The translations under genes were made by a program, and so were the position numbers. Of a stretch of DNA of 43,437 nucleotides, positions 19,423 to 30,021 are shown in pieces. Within the stretch, counting starts at the first letter, position 1, and each line of letters starts with the position of its first letter. This DNA is from a virus, in the IMG/VR virus record IMGVR_UViG_3300030060_001534, positions 1 to 43,437 of that record; one strand, 5' to 3'. A model generated the notes under the pieces. That model had not been told where the DNA came from. It searched no databases and worked only from the letters and a program-made list of their open reading frames with translations.

Positions 19423-21207
19423 TTGCTAACAAATGAAATTATAGATAGGGCATTATTCCTAAAGAAAATGCATGACGAAGCATTGCCTGATAGAGCAAGA
19501 TTTAGAGCTATTATGAATGGTGGAGCTGAAGGAATAGCAGCTTTATTAGGAAACATGTCAGGTAATCAAGAATCAGAAAATTTACCTGCTCCTAACTTAT
19601 TAGTATCAGCTTTAGATAGACTTGCACAAAAAATAGGACGTGTTCCTGCTTTAGATGTTCATATTACTAATCCAAGAGATAGTGAAAGAAATAAAAACAA
19701 AAAAGATAAACTAGAAAGAATTGTTACATCATACGACCAATATCAAAAATTAGAATTACAAATGCCACAAATAGCAAGATGGTTGCCAGGTTATGGTTTT
19801 GTAGTTTGGGTTATAACATCTAAGTCTGATACAGAAGGTAATCTATATCCATGTGCTGAATTACGTGACCCTTACTCTACTTTCCCTGGATACAATGGCA
19901 ACAGTCAAATGGCTGATGAACTTGTAAATATTAGAAAAGTTCCAATACCTGATTTAATTAAAATGTATCCTGAACTAAAATCATTTTTTAATAAAAAAGA
20001 TAAAGGTACAGAAGAAAGTGAATTTTTTAGACATGGCTTGTACACAGATGGAGGTGCAGGTTCATGGGATAATTCAGGAGATTTAGGTGATATTATTGTT
20101 GAATACATTAATGAAGAAGGAACATACGTCACACATGTAGATTCTAAAACAGTTGTTGATTTTGTACCTAATCCACTTAAATCAGGACCATCATTTGTTT
20201 GTGCTAAAAGATATGCATTTGACCAAATACAAGGACAGTTTGACCAAGTCATTGGATTAATGGGCGCAATGGCAAAAATTAACATTATGTCAGTTATTGC
20301 TATGGAAGACGCTGTATTTACAGAAACCAATGTAGTTGGTGAAATTGAGTCAGGTCAATATAGAAAAGGTAGAAATGCTATTAATTATTTAACACCAGGT
20401 TCACAGGTAATTAAACCTGTAAACAATTTACCTTATCAATTATTTGAATCTGTATCAAGAATTGAAAGACATTTAAGAACTGTAGCAGGTTACCCTGTAA
20501 CTGACGATGCAATATCTCCTAACAGCTTTGTAACTGGTAGAGGACTAGAAGAATTAAATCAAGGCATTGGTGCAATGGTAAATGAATATCACACAGTATT
20601 ACAACATGCTTTGCAAGATATAGATTCTAAAAGATTAGAATTAGATGAGTTAGCTTTAAATAAAAGAAAACCATTAGTTGGAACAATTAAAGGTTCTGCA
20701 TTTTCAGAAAACTATACACCTGCAACAGATATAGGTGGCAACTATACAACAAGACGTAAGTATGGAGCTATGGCTACATTTGATGAAGCAAGTAAAGTTA
20801 TTACAGGTTTACAATTATTACAAGCAGGTATTATTGATAAAGAAACTATGCAACGCGAAATGGATGGTCTTGAAGATTTAGTATCTATAAATGAAAAGAT
20901 TACAAAAGAAAAAGCAGAAGATGTAATGTTTGATTCTTTATTAGCTCAAGCAAGTCAAGGTGATGCAAAAGCATCTATGGCATTAGTAGACATTTATGCA
21001 AGTCCAGGAAAAATGGCAACTATATTAAAGAAATTTTTTACAGTAGAAGAACCTCAAATGAATCCACAGGAAATGGCATTAACACAAATGGGTGGACCAG
21101 GTGGTCCTGGTGGACCTCCTCCTCAACAAGGTGGACAACCGCCTAACCCTGCAGATATTTTAGGTATGATTAATCAAGGTGCATTACCAACACCAGGAGG
21201 TGGATAA
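19423..21207 (+). CDS. Portal protein
   Basis: The start is TTG, five bases after GGAG and one base after the terminase stop; the next in-frame ATG is at codon 16. The 594-residue protein follows the terminase directly and has portal-like features: an N-terminal helical part, LVSALDRLAQKIGRVP, a wing region with CAELRDPYSTFPGY, and the long stem-type helical stretch ELNQGIGAMVNEYHTVLQHALQDIDSKRLELDEL. Those are the usual order in phage portals, which form the dodecameric DNA channel. The C-terminus is a Gly/Pro/Gln-rich low-complexity tail (GGPGGPGGPPPQQGG). The identification rests on position, size and pattern. Confidence 0.8.
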   Translation: MLTNEIIDRALFLKKMHDEALPDRARFRAIMNGGAEGIAALLGNMSGNQESENLPAPNLLVSALDRLAQKIGRVPALDVHITNPRDSERNKNKKDKLERIVTSYDQYQKLELQMPQIARWLPGYGFVVWVITSKSDTEGNLYPCAELRDPYSTFPGYNGNSQMADELVNIRKVPIPDLIKMYPELKSFFNKKDKGTEESEFFRHGLYTDGGAGSWDNSGDLGDIIVEYINEEGTYVTHVDSKTVVDFVPNPLKSGPSFVCAKRYAFDQIQGQFDQVIGLMGAMAKINIMSVIAMEDAVFTETNVVGEIESGQYRKGRNAINYLTPGSQVIKPVNNLPYQLFESVSRIERHLRTVAGYPVTDDAISPNSFVTGRGLEELNQGIGAMVNEYHTVLQHALQDIDSKRLELDELALNKRKPLVGTIKGSAFSENYTPATDIGGNYTTRRKYGAMATFDEASKVITGLQLLQAGIIDKETMQREMDGLEDLVSINEKITKEKAEDVMFDSLLAQASQGDAKASMALVDIYASPGKMATILKKFFTVEEPQMNPQEMALTQMGGPGGPGGPPPQQGGQPPNPADILGMINQGALPTPGGG

Positions 21208-21437
21208 TGTCAATACCTGATTTTAATGAATACAATTTACAATTTCATGAAATGGTGACGTCAGAAGAATGGGATATAAACAGAATGGATGTTGCAGAAT
21301 TGTATCTTAATGATAATTTAAATAAAGAAAAAGAACAACAAGAAGAATGGGAAAACATGGATGGTTTAACAATTATGTATGTTCCTGGATATGGAAGGTT
21401 ACAAATGATATGGATTGAGGAAGATATAAATGAGTAG
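21207..21437 (+). CDS. Small acidic hypothetical protein (76 aa)
   Basis: It begins on the last base of the portal gene (TAATG). Acidic with many aromatics (FNEYNLQFHEMVTSEEWDIN, MYVPGYGRLQMIWIEEDINE). No family recognised. It may be a portal-associated minor head protein by position. Confidence 0.6.
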   Translation: MSIPDFNEYNLQFHEMVTSEEWDINRMDVAELYLNDNLNKEKEQQEEWENMDGLTIMYVPGYGRLQMIWIEEDINE

Positions 21438-21762
21438 AGGTCCTAAAGGTGCTTTTGGCATAGACATGCAAAGAGGTGAAGGTTCAGCAGATAGAGAAAG
21501 AATGTTAAGAGAAGTTCCACTTGAAGGAACAGATGATTTAATATCAACAGATGGCATGATGGATGCAACTACAATTTCTCCTAATGCAGGCAATGCATTT
21601 AAAACTACAGATAAAACGTTTATAAATCCATTAGATGAATTGCCACCAGTAGAAGGATATGAGGTTGATAAACCCGAGAGTATTGACAGGACTAATGCTA
21701 TACTAGCAAGTATAAACGATTTACTGGGAGGTAGTGAAGAAGCAACGGCATTGATGAGGTAG
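21430..21762 (+). CDS. Hypothetical head-region protein (110 aa)
   Basis: Overlaps the preceding gene by 8 nt. The start is basic and Gly-rich (SRGPKGAFGIDMQRGEG), and the rest is polar and probably disordered, with a short C-terminal helix (TNAILASINDLLGG). No recognised family. Its place between portal and the giant virion protein suggests a structural adaptor or internal head protein. Confidence 0.6.
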   Translation: MSRGPKGAFGIDMQRGEGSADRERMLREVPLEGTDDLISTDGMMDATTISPNAGNAFKTTDKTFINPLDELPPVEGYEVDKPESIDRTNAILASINDLLGGSEEATALMR

Positions 21763-21763
21763 C

Positions 21764-24700
21764 ATGGCAATATTTGGTTACGACCCAATAGACCAAGAAT
21801 TAAATAATTATAATCTTAGAAAAACTAGAGAATCTCAATTCAAAGCTGTAAGAAAAGTCATTGAAGAAAAACCTGAAATAGGTGAAAATTTAGAAGACTT
21901 AACAAATAAACACGGCAATATACTACCTAGAGATATATTAATTGGTGGCGCACTCATGGGATTTAAATCAGATAATCCTGAAATAGCTGCACTTATAAAT
22001 AGACAATTAGAAATTGAAAGTGAAAATCAAAAAAAGTTTGCTCCTAAAGTAAGAGCAGTAGGTAGAGGACTCGTACGTTCAGCTTTTGTTGGAATGGATT
22101 CTTTAGCAGAATATTTTGTTAAAAGACCTTTTCAAGCAGGAGCTAGAACATTAATAGATGCAGGTAAATCACCCATACATGCATGGGGTGCAATGTTTGG
22201 AAGCATTATAGGTGCAGGACAAGGCGATGAATTAATGTTTAGTGCAATGGGATTAGGAGACGAGTATAGAGATAATTTAAAAAAACTTGGTCCTACACAA
22301 GCAGGACGTGCAATAAGACAATTAGCTAAAGGTGAAACAGTTAATTTAGGAGAAGGTTATTTTGGTAATTCTACATTAGCCAAAGATACAGAAATTTATA
22401 AAGAAATTGCTGCACAGATTCAAGACCCTGAACAATTAGCTGAAATAGAAAATGTTATACAACAACAATTAGGTGCGCCTATTACAGCAATAGAAAGAGA
22501 AGCTGTTGAAGGAAACTTATATAAAGGTGTAACTATTAGTCCAGGTAGAGTAACTGCTATGAATTTAGCAGAGCCAGGTACAGATAGATATAAATTTTTA
22601 TCAGGTCTTATTGATGGTGTAGTTACATTAGGTCTTGACCCTTCAAACTTAGTAGGAGGTTGGGCTGTAAGAATGACAAGCAAAGGTAGAAAATTTAAAG
22701 TAGCAGAACTTGCTGAACAAGGTGCAGGCATGGCTAAAGCTAGAAGAATATTAGAAGCTGATGTATTTCAAAAAGTTAGAATTAAAGATGCTAATGGAAA
22801 TGTTGTTATAAGACATGCTGATGTTGGTAGTGAAATAATAGACCATCAAAAGATTTATACATGGGATGAAGTAAGAGAACTATCTCGTAAAGGTGGAAAT
22901 ACAGGTAATAAAAATATATGGGCTAGAAACACAAAAGGAAAAGTAGTAACAAGTAATGTTGTAGCTGATAAAGGAGGAGTAGCAGTACCTGCAGATGTTT
23001 TAATAGATGGAAAAGTAAAAGATGTTTCAGATTTAAAACATAGACCTTTTGGTCTTGGATTACAAAAAACTACTTTGGCTAACAATAGGTATGGAAGTAG
23101 ACATCAAATATTTATAGATAAAGAAATATTACAAACCAAAAGAATATTTGAAGTTAAAAAAGCTAAAGATGGAAGCAAATATTTACAATCAGTTGGAGAT
23201 GCAAAATATAAAATAGATGACCCAGGTGGTAAGTGGATGACAGAATGGTCTAAGAATTATGAAGTAGGAGATTTTGTTACAAATGGTCCTGGAATGTTAG
23301 ATAATGGTATGAAATTTAAAAGTGCTGATGAAGTATTAGATTTTATATTAGCTCATGAAGCAGAACATATTTTAAATTATAGAGGTTTAGGAACTAAAGC
23401 AACACAAAAACTTTATGGTAAAAGAACTAAAGCTGCAAGAGCATTTGGTAATGATAAAAAAGTTAGAGCATTATATAAAGAAAAAGTAGATTTAACAAAA
23501 CAAAAAGATGAAATATTATTAAGAACAAGTTATGACCCTAAAGGCAATAATTTAAAAAGAGTAAATGATTATACAGACAGAATAGATAAAATAGATGTAG
23601 ATATTGCAACGCTTGATTCAACTATGAAAAAAGAAGCAGCATTAATGCGTTATGAAAAAGGTTTAAATGAAAGTGTTTATGAATCTATGGGTAAAGGTTT
23701 AATAACACATATGGATGGTAAAGAAATATTTACTGGCAAAAAAGCAGCAGGTCTTTCTAGTTGGGTAAGACCTTCATTAAATAAAACAATATTTGAAGAG
23801 TGGCATATAGATACAGGTAAAAAGATTTATAATTTTTTACATGACAATATTCAAAAAGGTGGATTAAATCACGAAGACATAAGAAGATTAATGCCTGATG
23901 TATCTGTTGATATGATTGACGATATATTAACTGCAGGAAGTGCAGATGAAATTGGAGACCTTATAGCAAAAGAAGTAAGAGCAGGTAATATTTCAAAACG
24001 TTTAGACCCATATTCATATACATTTAAAGGTGGTGCATCTAAAAAAATAGGTAAATATATAAATAGAAATAACAAACTTGTAGATGACGGAGGAAGAATT
24101 GATTTCTCTGATATGGGAGATTTCCTAGGTGTTGGTGCTGTAGCTAGAAGAAAAGCAAGTGATAGCAAATTATTTAGATTGTTTAAAGAAATTGCACCTG
24201 GAAATATTAATACACATTCTCATGTTTTAGCATTTAAAGGAGTAGAAAAATTAGTAAGAAGCCTACCTTTTAGTAAAAAACAAAAAGGTAAAATATATAA
24301 AGACTTAGCAAATGCTAGTAGACGTATGAATATTTCTGTTATGGATGGACAACCATATTCAAAAATTAGATTAACAGAAGAAATGTATAATATTTTACTT
24401 GGCTCTAAAGATGACCCAGGTGGTATTTTAGATGAGCTTACAAAACTTCTAGCAGCTAAAGGTCATGGTAAAGAAGTATCTAATGGTGTTACAAAATTTA
24501 TTGCAGAGATTAGAGATGCAAGAAAATATTGGGTTGGATTAGTTGGAGATGAAGTTATAGATGTAGCATTTACAGGTGCTAAAAGTAAACCTCCTTCTGC
24601 TACTCACAAACGATTAGCTGATGTACAACAAAGAATTGATGAATTAGATGAATTAACATCTAAAGGAACTAGAGATGAAATAGAAGATTTTATTTATAGA

Positions 24701-27700
24701 ACTTATGATGGAGACGCTGAAGTAGCACAACCAACAGCACAACTTATGACAGAAATGATGACAGGTAATATTCCACTTCCTGATATGGGAGAAGTTTATA
24801 GAATACTTGGAAGTTTTAGAAATAATTTATATTCGTTAACTGGTTTAAATAAGTTACCGTTTATGCCTAAAAGAATAGACCTTCCTCAAATATTAGATAA
24901 AGAAAATAAATTTATTAAGTTAGTAGATAATGTATACGATGATGATTTTGCTATAGCAGCAAGAAAGAACAAAGAGTTTGCAGAATTTTTAACAGGTTGG
25001 AAATATCCAACGTTAGCTGATATAGATACTGCTAAAATTAAAAATCCTAGAAAACATATAGAAAAATTACAACAAAAAGCAAGAGATGAATTATATGAAA
25101 ACTATAAAAGAATTACAGGTAATGAAAGACCACAACAATATGATGGAGATATTCTTTCTGTATTTGGACAATTAGATGAAGTACAAATGATACAAGATGC
25201 AGCTAACGCAGGAAATATTGTAAGTAATGCATTAACAAGACGTTTAGCAAGAGTCTTATATAAAAGACAAAAAACAGGAGCAGCAGCAGATGAATACGAT
25301 AAATTAGTTAATACAGCTTTAACACGTTATGCAAACAATGCTGTTACTCAATTATGGAAACCACTACAATTATTAAGATTTGCTTGGACAGCAAGAGTTA
25401 TTTCAGAAGAACAATTACGTATGTATGCAGCAGATTTAGATAATGTGTGGACAAGTCCTATATCTTTATTTGCTTATGCGTTCGGACAAAAAGCAAGCAA
25501 GGATGTTTTAGGAGGCAATATTAAAATGTCTCTTTTACATGACGCTGCTATGTCAAGAGGTTCACAAGGAATAATGATGAGAAAATCTACAAGCATAGAT
25601 AGATTTTATGATATTGTAAGAAAAAAATTAGCTTTAGGTGATAGTGCAAGTAGAGGTAGGTATGCACAAGGTTGGTCAACTGAAATAACTCATTTAGCAG
25701 AAGATGATATGGCAGTTGAAATAGCAAAAATATTAGGTGGTGTTAAAGGAAAAAACTTTGATACTATGGATGACTTAGCAGATTTTTTAGTTAATCCTGA
25801 AAACCTTAGAGAAGATTTATATAGAGTCTATCAAGACTGGGGAGCATCAGGAGATTTAATATCAGGTCCTATGAGAAAACAAATTGTATCTGATAAAGAC
25901 AGAACATTAGAATTTTTAGAAGGTGTTGCAGCTAGAATAACTGACAAAACAGGTGGTAGTTTTAGAAAGTATATTCTTAAAGATGGTAAAAAAATAGAAA
26001 TACCTTTAGGTGTTTCTTATAAAAGTAAAGATGGAGGACTACCTTTAAGAATGTATTATGAAATTGTAGATTCAGGAAATAAAGAAATTATAGAAGGTAT
26101 AGCTACAGGTAAAGTAAGTTTCTTTCAAAAGGTTGATGATTCAGGAAAAGAAGTATTTAGACAAATTAATTTAAAAAATATGTCTGATAATGATTACAAA
26201 GCATTAAAAGCAGAGTTAGGTAGAAGGGCAGAGTTAGGTCCTGAAGTAGTAAAAGTATCAAGACGTTTAGATAAAACTGCTTTAGAAAAAACAGCACAAG
26301 GTTCAAGAGAGTTTGTTGAAAAAATGTTTAATTTGTTTATGTCAGCACCTACTAATAAACTTTCTAGGTCTCCTGCATTTAAACAATTTTACTGGAGACA
26401 TGTAGCAGATGCAGCAGATAGATTAGACCCTAGGGCATTAGAATCAATTATTGATAATGCTAGAAAAGCTAAAGTTAATAAAAAAGTTATTAAAGAACTT
26501 GAACAAGCAACAGGTCAAATAGGAGGATATAATTTAAATAATCTTAATGATTTTGATGAGCTTATGAAAGCTGCAGCTTTAACTGATGTAGAAGAATTAC
26601 TTTATAATCTAAATAAACGTTCAGAATTTTCACAAGCATTAGAGTTACTATTCCCATTCGCTGAAGTACATAAAGAAATTGCAGGCACATGGACAAGGTT
26701 AATTAGAGAAAATCCAACAAAATTAAGAAAAATGCAGATAACTGTAGATAGTCTAAAAGAAAGCGACCCTACAAACTTTGATGCATTTGGTGGTGACAGC
26801 TCTGATGATTCACAAGCCTTTATATATACTGACCCATTAACAGGAGAAGAGATATATACAATTCCTGTAGTAGATACAGTATTTAATAATATGTTTCAAA
26901 AAATATCTAACGTACCTGGTTCAGCTTCAGCAGATAATATAGATAGTGTTTTACAAGGTTCAGATGAAAATTTAAGAGGACTAATGGAATCAGGATTTCC
27001 AAAAACAGGTGCTGATGTAAGAATGAGAACTGTAGGTTTTACGTCTTCTGCAAACATTGTTGCAGGAGGTATTATACCAGGTGTTGGTCCTGCAATACAA
27101 ATACCTGCTAAATATTTATTACCTAATGATAAAGAAAAAGATGCTATATATCAGACTATATTTCCATATGGCGAACCTGAAACTGTTTTAGATTCTTTTA
27201 TACCTTCATGGTTAAAAAAAGTAATAGGTGCTTTTGATGTAGGTCCTGATTCATGGAGAAGACAATATACTAATGCAGCTAAAGATATTCTTAAAGCAAA
27301 GATATTATCAGGACAAATAGTTATTAATGATGAAAATGATATGTTAGAAGCATTAAAAATTATTAAAAGACAAGCAACAATATTTACTGTGCTTAGAGGT
27401 GTAACACAAGGTGTATCTTTAACAGGTGGTAGTTTTAGATTTGAAGCTGCTGTATCTCCTGGAGGAGAAATGTATATGAATCCTGCTTTAATGAAAGAAC
27501 GAGGACTAGACCCTGATGGAAGATACTTTGCTTTTAATGTATTAGCGTCTCAATATTATAGAATGTACGCAGAAAATAATGGAGATAATGTTAAAACAAC
27601 TCAACAATTTGCAGACATGTTTGGTTATGACCCAACTGCATTATTAATATCTAAATCAAAAGAAATAATTAGAACTCCTTACACTATAGATAATATTGAT

Positions 27701-28393
27701 TATTCCAGGACAAATAAAACTATGCAGTATGCTTATGAAAAATATACAGATGTTGCATATTATTTAAGTCCTGATATTCCAATAGATGAGTTTTCTTATA
27801 AAGCATTTATTGAATCATTTGATGATGATAATATATCAGGTTATACAGCAAGATATGATTTAGGTATAGATGAATGGGCAGCATTATATAACGTAGTTGC
27901 AGGTAAGTTTGCAATGGAAAATTTTAGAAGAGCAATATCTGACCCTTCAAATACAAGACAATATATAGCTAGTTCAAAACTTAGAGATGAAATGATATTT
28001 AGAGCTAACAAATCTTTAGAAGAAATCTTTCCAGGATATGGTGTAAAACCTAGAACTGCTAGTCCTACAGATTATGAATCGTTAGAAAAACAATTAAGAA
28101 AAATGGTTAGAGACCCTAATATTTACAAAGAAAACCGTGACTTTGTAGAAACAACAAATATTTATTTAGCATCTTTAGATGCAATGAGAAGCAGTTTAGA
28201 AAGTAAAACTGGCACAAGGTCTAAAGTAGAAACAAACTTTTTTTCATATACACAAAGACAAGCGCTAGAAAATAAAGCAAAAGAACTATATACTCAATAT
28301 CCACAATGGATTTATATATGGGAAGATGTTTTCAGACCACAGTTACAAGAGGACCAAAGTAAGCTATTATTAGGAGGAAGTAATTTACCTTAA
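21764..28393 (+). CDS. Giant virion/ejection-type protein with HExxH metallopeptidase-like motif (2,209 aa)
   Basis: Sits where podoviruses keep internal virion proteins. The N-terminal part is helical with amphipathic Gly/Ala stretches. A HEAEH motif (residues 531-535, in LDFILAHEAEHILNY) fits a zincin active site, as in phage polyvalent proteins, followed by a long Lys/Asp helical region. The centre and C-terminal half contain helical repeats and a segment ELLFPFAEVHKEIAGTWTRLIRENP (about 1,625-1,650) that I recall from very large structural proteins of marine phages. Many hydrophobic Gly-rich stretches (AGGIIPGVGPAIQIPAKYLL) could cross membranes during ejection. No RNA or DNA polymerase motif was found. 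Probably ejected with DNA; exact function unproven. Confidence 0.7.
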   Translation: MAIFGYDPIDQELNNYNLRKTRESQFKAVRKVIEEKPEIGENLEDLTNKHGNILPRDILIGGALMGFKSDNPEIAALINRQLEIESENQKKFAPKVRAVGRGLVRSAFVGMDSLAEYFVKRPFQAGARTLIDAGKSPIHAWGAMFGSIIGAGQGDELMFSAMGLGDEYRDNLKKLGPTQAGRAIRQLAKGETVNLGEGYFGNSTLAKDTEIYKEIAAQIQDPEQLAEIENVIQQQLGAPITAIEREAVEGNLYKGVTISPGRVTAMNLAEPGTDRYKFLSGLIDGVVTLGLDPSNLVGGWAVRMTSKGRKFKVAELAEQGAGMAKARRILEADVFQKVRIKDANGNVVIRHADVGSEIIDHQKIYTWDEVRELSRKGGNTGNKNIWARNTKGKVVTSNVVADKGGVAVPADVLIDGKVKDVSDLKHRPFGLGLQKTTLANNRYGSRHQIFIDKEILQTKRIFEVKKAKDGSKYLQSVGDAKYKIDDPGGKWMTEWSKNYEVGDFVTNGPGMLDNGMKFKSADEVLDFILAHEAEHILNYRGLGTKATQKLYGKRTKAARAFGNDKKVRALYKEKVDLTKQKDEILLRTSYDPKGNNLKRVNDYTDRIDKIDVDIATLDSTMKKEAALMRYEKGLNESVYESMGKGLITHMDGKEIFTGKKAAGLSSWVRPSLNKTIFEEWHIDTGKKIYNFLHDNIQKGGLNHEDIRRLMPDVSVDMIDDILTAGSADEIGDLIAKEVRAGNISKRLDPYSYTFKGGASKKIGKYINRNNKLVDDGGRIDFSDMGDFLGVGAVARRKASDSKLFRLFKEIAPGNINTHSHVLAFKGVEKLVRSLPFSKKQKGKIYKDLANASRRMNISVMDGQPYSKIRLTEEMYNILLGSKDDPGGILDELTKLLAAKGHGKEVSNGVTKFIAEIRDARKYWVGLVGDEVIDVAFTGAKSKPPSATHKRLADVQQRIDELDELTSKGTRDEIEDFIYRTYDGDAEVAQPTAQLMTEMMTGNIPLPDMGEVYRILGSFRNNLYSLTGLNKLPFMPKRIDLPQILDKENKFIKLVDNVYDDDFAIAARKNKEFAEFLTGWKYPTLADIDTAKIKNPRKHIEKLQQKARDELYENYKRITGNERPQQYDGDILSVFGQLDEVQMIQDAANAGNIVSNALTRRLARVLYKRQKTGAAADEYDKLVNTALTRYANNAVTQLWKPLQLLRFAWTARVISEEQLRMYAADLDNVWTSPISLFAYAFGQKASKDVLGGNIKMSLLHDAAMSRGSQGIMMRKSTSIDRFYDIVRKKLALGDSASRGRYAQGWSTEITHLAEDDMAVEIAKILGGVKGKNFDTMDDLADFLVNPENLREDLYRVYQDWGASGDLISGPMRKQIVSDKDRTLEFLEGVAARITDKTGGSFRKYILKDGKKIEIPLGVSYKSKDGGLPLRMYYEIVDSGNKEIIEGIATGKVSFFQKVDDSGKEVFRQINLKNMSDNDYKALKAELGRRAELGPEVVKVSRRLDKTALEKTAQGSREFVEKMFNLFMSAPTNKLSRSPAFKQFYWRHVADAADRLDPRALESIIDNARKAKVNKKVIKELEQATGQIGGYNLNNLNDFDELMKAAALTDVEELLYNLNKRSEFSQALELLFPFAEVHKEIAGTWTRLIRENPTKLRKMQITVDSLKESDPTNFDAFGGDSSDDSQAFIYTDPLTGEEIYTIPVVDTVFNNMFQKISNVPGSASADNIDSVLQGSDENLRGLMESGFPKTGADVRMRTVGFTSSANIVAGGIIPGVGPAIQIPAKYLLPNDKEKDAIYQTIFPYGEPETVLDSFIPSWLKKVIGAFDVGPDSWRRQYTNAAKDILKAKILSGQIVINDENDMLEALKIIKRQATIFTVLRGVTQGVSLTGGSFRFEAAVSPGGEMYMNPALMKERGLDPDGRYFAFNVLASQYYRMYAENNGDNVKTTQQFADMFGYDPTALLISKSKEIIRTPYTIDNIDYSRTNKTMQYAYEKYTDVAYYLSPDIPIDEFSYKAFIESFDDDNISGYTARYDLGIDEWAALYNVVAGKFAMENFRRAISDPSNTRQYIASSKLRDEMIFRANKSLEEIFPGYGVKPRTASPTDYESLEKQLRKMVRDPNIYKENRDFVETTNIYLASLDAMRSSLESKTGTRSKVETNFFSYTQRQALENKAKELYTQYPQWIYIWEDVFRPQLQEDQSKLLLGGSNLP

Positions 28394-28401
28394 GGATTAA
28401 T

Positions 28402-30021
28402 ATGGCAAGTACAGATTTTATAAAAGAATTATATGTTTCTCACGGATTAGGAGAATGGTATACAAAAAATTTAGAAGGAAAGTCTAATAATTTAATTGTT
28501 CAAACATTTAATAAACACGTACAAGATGGAACAATAAATATACCTACAGGTAAATTAGGTGATGGCAAAGCTCCTAAAGCCTTAGTAGATAGAATCAGAG
28601 ATAATCTATCAGAGGCATCTGATGCTACTCCTTCTTATTATGGAATTGATAATCTTACATTTGGAGAAGCTATTGAAAGAGCTTTAACTCTTTATACTGA
28701 AAGAGGTACAGATAAAGATTTAGAAGAAGTATATCATGATGGAGAAGCTCCAGTAGAACCTGAAGATATCCTTGTAGGAGGTGGAGCTATCGCAGGACCT
28801 GGTATGACTCCAACCCCTGTTTTAGGTACACCACCAATACGACCACTTACTCCTGACGAAATAGCAAGTGTATCTATGCCTGCGTCAAATCTTGCTGAAA
28901 CATATTATGGTGTTACTCCGACAACACCTTCAGTTGAAATGCAACAAGTTGTTGAACCTTTAAATTACGAAGATGGTATAGCTAGATTATTAGAATTAGG
29001 AATTAACGTACAATTTTTAGGGCTTAGTTCTCCAGGTTATCCTTTAGGTTATAAAGAAAGACAAGTTGGGGGAGAATTTGAAAAAGATAAATATGGACAA
29101 TACCCTGTTTATTTACCTGATATGTCAGATAGTTTATTTGGTGATTATATATCAGGAGGAAAATTTATAGAAACAGTACAAAGAAAATTAGTTGCTGCTG
29201 AATATTTAACTACTGAATTTACACCAGGAAGATGGGATACAGCTACAAAAACAGCAGTAGAAGCTGCAATGATGGTACATAATCAAGACGGACGTATACC
29301 TAACGTTCCTGAAATAGCAGGTGCTTTAATGGATTTTTATAATATAGATTCAGGAAGAGACGCTACTTTATATGGATTTACTGGAGAAAGAGCTGCGTCA
29401 ATTAGAGACTTCTTTATTAATGAATTAGATGTTGATGCAGAAGAAATTAATCAACAAAGAATAGCAGACTTAAGTATTGAAGCTCCTACTTTTGATACTG
29501 AATCAGCAACATATCAAATATTAAATGTGGTACAACAAAACCATGGTGGATATGGAATTAAGTATGACAATATTAGAAATGCTACACAACTTGTAAATAG
29601 TTTAATGAAACAAGTTAGTCTTGATTCAAAGATAAAAGAAAAAGAATCTGTTGCAGCAAGTAAAGCTGCTGCTTTTGCAGGTATAGATAAAGCTCAACAA
29701 ATAAGAGAACTTAGAGAATCTAATCCAAACTTAAATGACGAACAACTTAAAGCATTACATCCTGAAGTATTTCAATATGAAATATCCGAAGTTGTTGGTG
29801 AGTTAGGTCCAATGGGTGAAGACCCTCAAAATGCATATAGAACTTCTTTATTTAATAACAGATTACAAATGGCAGTTGAAAGATTATTACAACCTGAAAT
29901 GGAATTAGATGAAAAAAGAGCTGCTATTAATAATGCTAGTCAAAACTTTTATAAGTCTACAAGAAATGCAAGACAGTCTATTACAGGCGGTGCTAGTTTA
30001 GATAGAGGTATATCAACATGA
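28402..30021 (+). CDS. Virion protein with peptidoglycan-binding-like domain (539 aa)
   Basis: AAGGAT precedes the start by four bases. A helical N-terminus (1-110) is followed by a Pro/Thr-rich linker (115-180). Then comes a globular part with FIETVQRKLVAAEYLTTEFTPGRWDTATKTAVEAAM (about 255-290), which has the spacing of the PG_binding_1 fold (x-x-VQ-x-x-L ... G-x-W-D-x-x-T ... AV). The C-terminal third is helical and Gln-rich. It ends in an ATGA overlap with the transglycosylase-like gene, suggesting a shared job in penetrating the cell wall at injection. The peptidoglycan-binding call is by pattern only. Confidence 0.6.
   Translation: MASTDFIKELYVSHGLGEWYTKNLEGKSNNLIVQTFNKHVQDGTINIPTGKLGDGKAPKALVDRIRDNLSEASDATPSYYGIDNLTFGEAIERALTLYTERGTDKDLEEVYHDGEAPVEPEDILVGGGAIAGPGMTPTPVLGTPPIRPLTPDEIASVSMPASNLAETYYGVTPTTPSVEMQQVVEPLNYEDGIARLLELGINVQFLGLSSPGYPLGYKERQVGGEFEKDKYGQYPVYLPDMSDSLFGDYISGGKFIETVQRKLVAAEYLTTEFTPGRWDTATKTAVEAAMMVHNQDGRIPNVPEIAGALMDFYNIDSGRDATLYGFTGERAASIRDFFINELDVDAEEINQQRIADLSIEAPTFDTESATYQILNVVQQNHGGYGIKYDNIRNATQLVNSLMKQVSLDSKIKEKESVAASKAAAFAGIDKAQQIRELRESNPNLNDEQLKALHPEVFQYEISEVVGELGPMGEDPQNAYRTSLFNNRLQMAVERLLQPEMELDEKRAAINNASQNFYKSTRNARQSITGGASLDRGIST

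Noticed and set aside
19905-20330. 141-residue minus-strand ORF inside portal gene
   Set aside because: Shadow of the portal frame; composition Ser/Pro-rich as expected and no ribosome-binding site.
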